Shown here: positions 4,145 to 9,109 of the stretch, piece after piece | Layout: every line of letters starts with the position of its first letter | Position numbering within the stretch: the first letter of the stretch is position 1 | Notes under the pieces: model-generated | Databases searched by the model: none | Told to the model about the DNA's origin: nothing | Seen by the model: the letters and a program-made list of their open reading frames with translations, nothing else | Made by a program: the position numbers and the translations under genes | Assembly: GCA_018262385.1 (NCBI GenBank) | Contig: JAGSPQ010000067.1 | Location: 1 to 9,109, forward strand | Source of the DNA: Myxococcaceae bacterium | GTDB lineage: Bacteria; Myxococcota; Myxococcia; Myxococcales; Myxococcaceae | Direction of reading: 5' to 3' | Length of the DNA stretch: 9,109 bases

Positions 4145-6280
4145 GTGAAGGTTTACCGCGCACCGTTGAGTCTGCTCGCTGGCTGTCTGATCCTCAGCTG
4201 TGGAACCCCGCAGGTGGTCCCCCCTCCGCCGCCGGAGAAGGTTCCCACCACCTACCGGATCCTCGCCGGGGTCTCGATGGGGGGCATCGGCACCGCCGCG
4301 CTCGGCTTCTCCCGGCCCGAGCGGTTCGATGGAGTGGCGGTGCAGGGCGGCCCGATCGACGCGGCCTTCTTCTTCCGGATGCTCGACAAGTTCACCCTCG
4401 GCGGCTTCTGCTCGCGCGCCGAGCTGGAGAAGATCCTCGCCGCGGATCCGCTGAAGCTCAACGACCCGGACGCGATCGCCGCCTGCCGGGTGCCGACCCC
4501 GACGCTGAAGTGGGAGCACCAGCAGGACTTCAACCACTGGCACTACACCACCAACGGCGCGAACTTCAGCCGCGAGAGCTACGGGAACATGATCTCGGAT
4601 CTGACCCTCGGCTTCGGGAACCTGTTCACCGAGAACCCCGCCTCGCCCTACGCGCCTCCGGGCGTGGACGCGGCGCGGATGAAGAAGCCGCCGGCCGACT
4701 TCTGCACCAACCCGGTGAAGGTGAAGAACCTGCGCAACTTCGAATACAACCCGGACGGGAAGTACGACGCGATCACCTTCTGCGACGGGCAGCCGAGGCT
4801 GTTCTTCTGCCGCAACACCCAGACCCCGGTCGACTTCTGCAGCGATCCGGCGAACAAGCGGGTGCCGCTGCCGATCGCCCAGGAGAAGGCCTTCGCCGAC
4901 GCGTTCTGCCTCACCCAGGGCGGAGTGGTGGAGGCCAACAAGAATGACCACCCGCTCTACATGCTCAACCACGCCGGCGCGTCGGACCCCTGCCGCGAGG
5001 CGATCGGCCCGATGACGGTCGGGCTGGCCTACGACTACAACGCCAACGGCCGGCGCGACTACGGCGAGCCGACGGTGAACAACCCGTGGGAAAGGTTCGA
5101 CGACTTCGGCCTCGACGGCTGCCCCGACGCGCTCGAAGACGGGAAGGGCGGCTGCACCACCACCGCCAACGCCGCCGCGGTGGATCCGAACCACGACAAC
5201 TACGAGGTCGACGCCAACGCGCTGGGCACCGAGAACGACTGGCTCTGGCAGCAGGGCGAGCCGTACCGCGACCACGGGCTCGACGGCGTGCCGGGCACCT
5301 CGGATCTGGGCGAGGGCAACGGCAAGTACGACCTGATCTCCGGCCGGCAGATGATGCTGAAGTACGACGCCCGCACCAACTTCCGCGCGCTCGACGAGAA
5401 GCAGAAGAAGCGCTTCAACGTGATGGTCGACGGCGGGATCCGCGACGTCTTCAACCTCGGGGTGATGGCGCAGCACCTGTTCGGGCTGGTGAAGGCGGTG
5501 CGCACGACCGCGACCGGGCAGTACCGCGACTTCCTCGGGATCCCGGGGATGGTGAACACCCGCACCGGCAACTTCGCGCCGTGGAACAACCGGTGGAAGC
5601 TGATCCCCCACGACCTGTCGCTGCTCTACGGCAAGGAGGCGCCGACCGACGAAGATCGGGTGGCGGGCGAGGGGGACCACGTCGGCACCATCGAGCAGGC
5701 GGTCAATCGGTTCTACGTGATGTTCAACTGGGCGGCGGCGACCTGGCCCAACCTCGAGCGGCCGCTGACTCCGTTCGGGGGCGCCAGCGCGAGCGAGCGG
5801 CAGAAGATCACCTGGTTCGACTCGAAGCTGCTCAAGGCCAAGCGGGAGTACGCGATCGCGCTGCCGCCCGGGTACGACCTGCCGGAGAACAAGGACAAGC
5901 GCTACCCGGTGCTGTTCATGCTCCACGGCTACGGCATGGATCCGAAGGGCTTCCTCGGCACCTCGCTGATCACCGACAGCTACGTGACCGACAAAGACGT
6001 CAACTTCCGACCGATCATCCAGGTCTTCCCCTCGGGCCGCTGCTGCTTCGTCAACCAGACCACCGGGGCGAAGGACTGCCGCGAGACCGACGACACCGGC
6101 AGGGACATCGACCGCCTCGCCGGGTGGGAGCGCGAGTGTCATTCGGGCTCGTTCTATGTGAACCGCCGGGGCTACACTCCCGACGACGTCTCACTCTACG
6201 GGGATGCCTTCTTCGAGCTCATGGACCACGTCGATCAGACCTATCGGACCCAGCCGGCGGCGGAGGTGGAGGCGCGTTGA
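4145..6280 (+). CDS. Lipoprotein esterase-family alpha/beta hydrolase with circularly permuted domain order
   Basis: This 711-residue protein starts at a GTG with GAGGAG 6 nt upstream. Residues 1-19 are a lipoprotein signal, most likely ending ILSC with the lipid on C19; LAGC at 11-14 is an alternative. A VVPPPPPEKVP linker follows. Residues 38-70 (RILAGVSMGGIGTAALGFSRPERFDGVAVQGG) are the nucleophile elbow of the esterase D/Fes/antigen-85-like family (PF00756), with S44. Residues about 80-420 are a large insertion with many Cys and an EF-type loop at 297-308. VDGGIRDVFNLG (428-439) offers D434 and GDHVGTIEQAVNRF (510-523) offers H512 as triad partners. Residues 556-702 then carry what normally forms the N-terminus: YAIALPPGYD, YPVLFMLHGYG (oxyanion region), IIQVFPSG and FFELMDHVDQTY. 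The C-terminal helix would normally run straight into residue 38. The substrate is unknown; the site of action is the periplasm or cell surface. The stop overlaps the next gene by TTGA. Confidence 0.85.
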   Translation: MKVYRAPLSLLAGCLILSCGTPQVVPPPPPEKVPTTYRILAGVSMGGIGTAALGFSRPERFDGVAVQGGPIDAAFFFRMLDKFTLGGFCSRAELEKILAADPLKLNDPDAIAACRVPTPTLKWEHQQDFNHWHYTTNGANFSRESYGNMISDLTLGFGNLFTENPASPYAPPGVDAARMKKPPADFCTNPVKVKNLRNFEYNPDGKYDAITFCDGQPRLFFCRNTQTPVDFCSDPANKRVPLPIAQEKAFADAFCLTQGGVVEANKNDHPLYMLNHAGASDPCREAIGPMTVGLAYDYNANGRRDYGEPTVNNPWERFDDFGLDGCPDALEDGKGGCTTTANAAAVDPNHDNYEVDANALGTENDWLWQQGEPYRDHGLDGVPGTSDLGEGNGKYDLISGRQMMLKYDARTNFRALDEKQKKRFNVMVDGGIRDVFNLGVMAQHLFGLVKAVRTTATGQYRDFLGIPGMVNTRTGNFAPWNNRWKLIPHDLSLLYGKEAPTDEDRVAGEGDHVGTIEQAVNRFYVMFNWAAATWPNLERPLTPFGGASASERQKITWFDSKLLKAKREYAIALPPGYDLPENKDKRYPVLFMLHGYGMDPKGFLGTSLITDSYVTDKDVNFRPIIQVFPSGRCCFVNQTTGAKDCRETDDTGRDIDRLAGWERECHSGSFYVNRRGYTPDDVSLYGDAFFELMDHVDQTYRTQPAAEVEAR
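6262..6272 (+). promoter_or_regulatory. Ribosome binding site supporting the TTG start at 6277
   Basis: GGAGGTGGAGG lies inside the last codons of the esterase gene and ends 4 nt before the TTG at 6277. It supports re-initiation at the TTGA overlap. Confidence 0.5.
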
Positions 6281-6786
6281 CCCCTCCTCCTGACCCGAAG
6301 GGCTCGGTGGTGAAGCTCGCGCTCAAGCGGGCGGATTTGAACGAGCTGATCCGCACCGATGAGGTGCTGCGCACCGCTCCGCTGTTCAAGGCGCTGGGCC
6401 GGAAGACCGAGCCGCTGCTGCAGGCCGGCATCGCCCGCCGGTACCCGCACCAGACGGTGCTGTTTCAGCAGGGCGAGCCGGGCAACTCGCTGTTCCTCGT
6501 GCTGCGCGGCGAGGTGCGGCTGTCGGGGAGAAAGGGCTCGGACGTCGTCGAGCTCGGCGCGGCTTCGCGGGGCCAGGTGTTCGGAGAGCTCGAGGTGATC
6601 AGCGGCGCGGCGCTTCGCGGCAGCTCGGCGGTGTCGCAGGGCGAGGTCGAGGCGGCCGAGTTTCCCCGCCAGGGCCTGCTCGAGCGCGGCGCGCTGCTGG
6701 TCGAGCTGGCCGGTTTTTTGCGTCCAATCAGCGAGGCTCGGCTCAAGGCGCTGAGCGAGATGACCGATTTCATGAACCGGTGGTGA
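6277..6786 (+). CDS. Stand-alone cyclic-nucleotide-binding (CRP/PKA-type) domain protein
   Basis: This 169-residue cytoplasmic protein consists of one cNMP-binding-fold domain, residues about 30-150. Landmarks are VLRTAPLFKALG (30-41), VLFQQGEPGNSLFLVLRGEVRLS (61-83) and the phosphate-binding-cassette-like GQVFGELEVISGAALRGSSA (99-118), with the FGE at 102-104. The Arg expected to contact the cyclic phosphate is one residue further on than usual (R114, in LRGSS rather than PRSA), so ligand binding is uncertain. There is no C-terminal DNA-binding helix-turn-helix, so this is not a CRP-like transcription factor. The TTG at 6277 is chosen for its TTGA overlap with the esterase stop and strong ribosome binding site. 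GTG codons at 6307 and 6310, with GAAGGG at 6297-6302, are credible alternatives that lose only disordered residues. Linkage to the esterase implies shared expression. Confidence 0.8.
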   Translation: MTPPPDPKGSVVKLALKRADLNELIRTDEVLRTAPLFKALGRKTEPLLQAGIARRYPHQTVLFQQGEPGNSLFLVLRGEVRLSGRKGSDVVELGAASRGQVFGELEVISGAALRGSSAVSQGEVEAAEFPRQGLLERGALLVELAGFLRPISEARLKALSEMTDFMNRW

Positions 6787-6803
6787 GCCCTTAAGGAGCG
6801 CCG

Positions 6804-7016
6804 ATGGTCAAGCCGCACTACGACGACGACGATGACGACAAGGTCCTCCTCCCGGGGCAGTTCAAGTTCAAGGAGTGGGATTGCCCGGGCTGCGATGCGA
6901 ACAACCCGGTCGACCCGCCGGTGGGGCACGGGGATGAAGTGCTCTGCAATTACTGCGGGTGCGACTACCAGGTGATCGTGTCCGACGAGCTGAAGGTCAA
7001 GTTCCGGGCTTTGTAG
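6804..7016 (+). CDS. Small zinc-ribbon protein with acidic N-terminus
   Basis: This 70-residue protein begins with a run of six Asp (7-12) followed by Lys. Two Cys pairs follow, CPGC at 27-30 and CNYC at 48-51, with an extra C53. The 17-residue spacing between pairs fits a zinc ribbon, probably a structural zinc site. There is no signal peptide or membrane segment. The start is firm: AAGGAG at 6793-6798 is 5 nt from the ATG. It lies 17 bp after the cNMP-domain gene and is likely in the same transcript. Its last 20 bp overlap the end of the convergent yggS-family gene. I do not recognise a named family; binding of nucleic acid or protein is possible but not shown. Confidence 0.75.
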   Translation: MVKPHYDDDDDDKVLLPGQFKFKEWDCPGCDANNPVDPPVGHGDEVLCNYCGCDYQVIVSDELKVKFRAL

Positions 7017-7686
7017 CCGCGGGGCGCTCGCCGAACAGCGCGGTGCCGACCCGGATCAGGGTGGCGCCTTCTTCGATTGCCACTTCGAAGTCCTGGGTGC
7101 TGCCCATCGACAGCTCGGCCAGCCCAAGCGAGTCGGCGAGGGCCTTGAGGGTCTTGAAGTGGACCCGCGAGGCTTCCGGATCTTCGCTGGCCGGCGGCAG
7201 GCAGGTGAGGCCGACCAGCACCAGGTTGGGCAGCGCCTTCACCTGCTGGGCGAACGCTTCGACCGCCGCGGGGGCCAGCCCCGCCTTGGTCGCCTCGGCG
7301 CCGACGTTCACCTCGAGCAGGCAGCGCAGCGGGGCGCCGGTGCGGCGCTTCGACAGCTCGGCGGCGACGTCGAGGCGCTCGAGCGCGTGGAAGGTGTGGG
7401 CGGCTCTCGCCACGTACTTCGCGTTCTTCGGCTGAACCGGGCCGATCGCGTGCCAGCGGATCCCGGCGAGGACCCCGCCGAGGGCGGCGTGCTTGTCGCG
7501 CAGCTCCTGGGCGTAGTTCTCGCCGAAGTCGCGCTGACCCAGGGCCCAGGCGGCGCGGATCGCCTCGGGGGGATGGAGCTTGGAGACGGCGACCAGCTGC
7601 ACCGTGTCGCGGGCGCGGCCGGCGCGGGCGCAGGCGGCGGCGATCCGCGCCTGAATCGCGGCGAAGTTGTCGGCGAGGGCCGTCAC
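6997..7686 (-). CDS. yggS: YggS/PROSC family pyridoxal-phosphate-binding protein
   Basis: This 229-residue protein is a fold-type III PLP protein of the PLP homeostasis (PLPHP) family. Landmarks in order are VAVSKLHP with the PLP lysine K36, FGENYAQEL (54-62), [67 protein letters not shown]. The last segment carries the Ser/Gly/Arg residues that hold the cofactor phosphate. The family buffers free PLP and affects amino-acid and keto-acid pools; no catalytic reaction is established. The start is a GTG (complement at 7684-7686) overlapping the Maf stop as GTGA, so it is probably translationally coupled. Some motifs differ mildly from the common forms ([10 protein letters not shown] for IGxLQx[10 protein letters not shown] for SMGMSxDF). 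The 3' end overlaps the convergent zinc-ribbon gene by 20 bp. Confidence 0.93.
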   Translation of the reverse strand: MTALADNFAAIQARIAAACARAGRARDTVQLVAVSKLHPPEAIRAAWALGQRDFGENYAQELRDKHAALGGVLAGIRWHAIGPVQPKNAKYVARAAHTFHALERLDVAAELSKRRTGAPLRCLLEVNVGAEATKAGLAPAAVEAFAQQVKALPNLVLVGLTCLPPASEDPEASRVHFKTLKALADSLGLAELSMGSTQDFEVAIEEGATLIRVGTALFGERPAATKPGT

Positions 7687-8267
7687 TGCATCGCCCAGGG
7701 CAGCTCGACTCCGGCCCGCGCGAGCAGGGCGAGGGATTCGGCCAGCGGCAGGCCGATCACGCTGCTGACGCTGCCGTCGATTGCTTCGATGAACGCTCCG
7801 GCCCGGGCCTGGGAGGCGTAGCCGCCTGCCTTGTCGCGGCCTTCGCCGGTGGCGACGTACCAGACGATCTCGGCCAGGCTGAGCGCACGGAAGCGGACCT
7901 TCGTCACCACCACCAGCGATTCGGCATGCGGGCCGGCGACGGCGACCCCGGTCATCACCAGGTGCTCGCGGCCCGAGAGGCGCTTGAGCATCGCCCTCCC
8001 TTCGGCGTCGTCTCCGGGCTTGCCGAGGATCTCGGTGTCGACCACCACCGAGGTGTCGGCGGCGAGGCAGACCGCTCCGGGGTGGGCGCGGGTGGTGAAG
8101 GCGGCCTTGGCGCGGGCGAGCCGCTCGACGTAGGCGCGGGGGGCTTCCCCCGGGTGGACGCTCTCGTCCAGATCGGCCGGGGCGACCTCGAACTGCAGCC
8201 CCAGCTGGGCGAGCAGCTGCTGGCGGCGGGGAGAAGCGGAGGCGAGGACGAGGCGGGGGGCGGGCAT
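7683..8267 (-). CDS. maf: Maf-family nucleoside triphosphate pyrophosphatase
   Basis: This 194-residue protein matches the usual Maf length. It opens with [14 protein letters not shown] (6-19), the signature that binds the triphosphate. DLDES (32-36) follows, then [16 protein letters not shown] (69-84) with the catalytic D71, and [31 protein letters not shown] near the end. Maf proteins hydrolyse non-canonical or selected nucleotides (dTTP, UTP or modified bases) to the monophosphate and pyrophosphate in the cytoplasm; the GGYA-Q form is the YhdE-like dTTP/UTP type, an inference from motif. The ATG start (complement at 8265-8267) has no clear ribosome binding site. It is the first gene of a pair with yggS. 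Its start lies 43 bp from that of the divergent GGDEF gene. Confidence 0.95.
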   Translation of the reverse strand: MPAPRLVLASASPRRQQLLAQLGLQFEVAPADLDESVHPGEAPRAYVERLARAKAAFTTRAHPGAVCLAADTSVVVDTEILGKPGDDAEGRAMLKRLSGREHLVMTGVAVAGPHAESLVVVTKVRFRALSLAEIVWYVATGEGRDKAGGYASQARAGAFIEAIDGSVSSVIGLPLAESLALLARAGVELPWAMQ

Positions 8268-8310
8268 GGTGTAAGACAGCAGGGCTTCTTAACCACGAGA
8301 GCCTTAGCAA

Positions 8311-9109
8311 TTGAACCCCGCCGATCTGCTGACCGCCATGAAGAGGACCGTCGAGCAGCTCGCGGCCTTCAACGAGATCGCCAAGGCGCTGACTTCCACC
8401 CTCGAGGTGGACCAGGTGCTGGGGTTGATCGGCGAGAAGGTGTCGGGGCTGCTGGGCGCCGAGCGCTGGTCGCTGCTGCTGGAAGGCGACGACGGGATGC
8501 TGCACTTCGAGATCTGCGTCGGGCCCGGCTCGGATCGCCTCAAAGAGCTGACCGTGCTGTCGGGCGAGGGGATCGCCGGGACGGTGTTCAGCGCCGGCAA
8601 GCCCCGGCTGGTCGCCAACGTGCGCGAGGATCCGGACTTTGCGCCCCGGTTCGACGAAGAGACCCGGCTGCACACCCGCTCGGCGCTGGCGGTGCCGCTG
8701 ATCTCCCGCGGCCGGGTGCTGGGGGTGCTGGAGCTGGTCAACGGCGAGGGCGCCAGGCTGTTCACCGAGGACGACCTGCGGGCGGCGTCGGCGATCGCGG
8801 ACTTCGCGGCGATCGCGATCGAGAACGCGCGCAACTTCAAGCGGGTCGAGGAGCTGACCCAGGTCGACGAGCACACCGGGCTGTTCAACGCGCGCAAGCT
8901 GAGCCTCGAGCTCAACGCCGAGGTCAAGCGCTGCCAGCGGTTCGGGCGGCCGATCTCGCTGCTGTTCATCGACGTCGATCACTTCAAGAAGGTCAACGAC
9001 ACCCGCGGCCACCTCGCGGGGAGCAAGGCGCTGAAGCTGGTGGGAGAGCTGCTGGTCGACTCGGCCCGGGGCGTCGACACCGCGTACCGGTACGGAGGCG
9101 ACGAGTTCG
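8311..9109 (+). CDS. GAF-GGDEF diguanylate cyclase, cut by the window end
   Basis: The first 266 residues are present. Residues about 12-175 form a GAF sensor domain (FNEIAKALTSTLEVDQVL, GEGIAGTVF, SALAVPLISRGRVLGVLELVN, FTEDDLRAASAIADFAAIAIENA). A linker helix leads to the GGDEF domain from about 184, with VDEHTGLFNARKL and FIDVDHFKKVND, whose D221 is the first metal ligand. GHLAGS has Ser where many cyclases have Asp. RGVD (253-256) lies five residues before GGDEF (262-266), the position of the inhibitory c-di-GMP I-site. The enzyme would make c-di-GMP from two GTP in the cytoplasm. I chose the TTG at 8311 because the resulting MNPADLLTAMKRTVEQL start fits how I recall myxobacterial relatives; the ATG at 8338 is the alternative. 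Neither has a strong ribosome binding site. The rest of the domain lies beyond 9109. Confidence 0.9.
   Translation, partial: MNPADLLTAMKRTVEQLAAFNEIAKALTSTLEVDQVLGLIGEKVSGLLGAERWSLLLEGDDGMLHFEICVGPGSDRLKELTVLSGEGIAGTVFSAGKPRLVANVREDPDFAPRFDEETRLHTRSALAVPLISRGRVLGVLELVNGEGARLFTEDDLRAASAIADFAAIAIENARNFKRVEELTQVDEHTGLFNARKLSLELNAEVKRCQRFGRPISLLFIDVDHFKKVNDTRGHLAGSKALKLVGELLVDSARGVDTAYRYGGDEF

Noticed and set aside
4175..4186. LAGC at residues 11-14 of the esterase as the lipobox
   Set aside because: The sequence fits a lipobox, but cleavage there would leave a hydrophobic LILSC after the lipid Cys and a very short signal core. C19 is the better site, though this is not certain.
3863..6142. A 759-codon open frame on the minus strand opposite the esterase gene
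   Set aside because: It is an antisense shadow caused by high GC. Its translation is low-complexity (Val/Arg/Glu/His runs) and matches no family, while the plus strand encodes clear esterase motifs.
5086..6276. N-terminal extension of the cNMP-domain protein back to 5086
   Set aside because: The extension reads as an Arg-rich out-of-frame translation of the esterase gene. The domain is complete from the TTG at 6277.
6828..6842. DDDDK in the zinc-ribbon protein as an enteropeptidase-type site or cloning tag
   Set aside because: It is part of a longer natural Asp run encoded with mixed GAC/GAT codons, with no vector sequence around it. The resemblance is chance.
6997..9012. A 671-residue minus-strand fusion including the YggS-family protein
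   Set aside because: Only the last 229 codons show PLP-protein motifs. The rest overlies maf and the GGDEF gene in a wrong frame, and the GTGA overlap marks the real start.
1..9109. CRISPR array, tRNA or rRNA genes, insertion sequence, prophage or defence system
   Set aside because: I found no regularly spaced repeats, cloverleaf-like segments, transposase or integrase motifs, or terminal inverted repeats. The genes are ordinary chromosomal types.

Overview
This window is high-GC bacterial chromosome, dense in genes and without mobile elements, structural RNA genes or CRISPR. The gene content suggests a member of the Myxococcota (former Deltaproteobacteria). The signs are a double-length DUF507 protein, a GAF-GGDEF protein whose N-terminus resembles the myxobacterial type, a lysine-rich histone-H1-like tail, and several secreted proteins of unknown function. 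This placement is inferred from protein character; no marker gene is present.

Layout. Positions 105-590 (+) encode a DUF1801 protein with a very basic N-terminal tail. After a 260-bp, less GC-rich gap comes a DUF507 protein (851-1369, +), then a small helical unknown protein (1473-1823, +) whose start suggests a leaderless message, then a four-helix membrane protein (1939-2364, +). Two tandem DUF3108 exported proteins lie on the minus strand (3261-4040, then 2368-3264) and overlap by ATGA. A divergent intergenic region with a 13-bp palindrome separates them from a 711-residue lipoprotein esterase (4145-6280, +). That gene is coupled through a TTGA overlap to a stand-alone cyclic-nucleotide-binding-domain protein (6277-6786), followed by a small zinc-ribbon protein (6804-7016). 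Converging on these is a minus-strand pair, maf (7683-8267) and a yggS-family gene (6997-7686), joined by a GTGA overlap. At the right edge, divergent from maf, a GAF-GGDEF diguanylate cyclase starts at 8311 and is cut by the window end just after its GGDEF signature.

The most striking object is the esterase. Its parts occur in circularly permuted order. The nucleophile elbow GVSMGG lies right after the lipoprotein signal. The Asp and His candidates follow a long insertion that is Cys-rich and has a calcium-loop-like motif. The segment that normally begins an esterase (PPGYD, YPVLFMLHGYG) forms the C-terminus. The two tandem DUF3108 proteins next door, the palindrome overlapping a promoter-like element between them, and the coupled cNMP-domain gene make 2368-7016 the region of most interest. 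The maf-yggS pair and the GGDEF gene are ordinary housekeeping and signalling genes.
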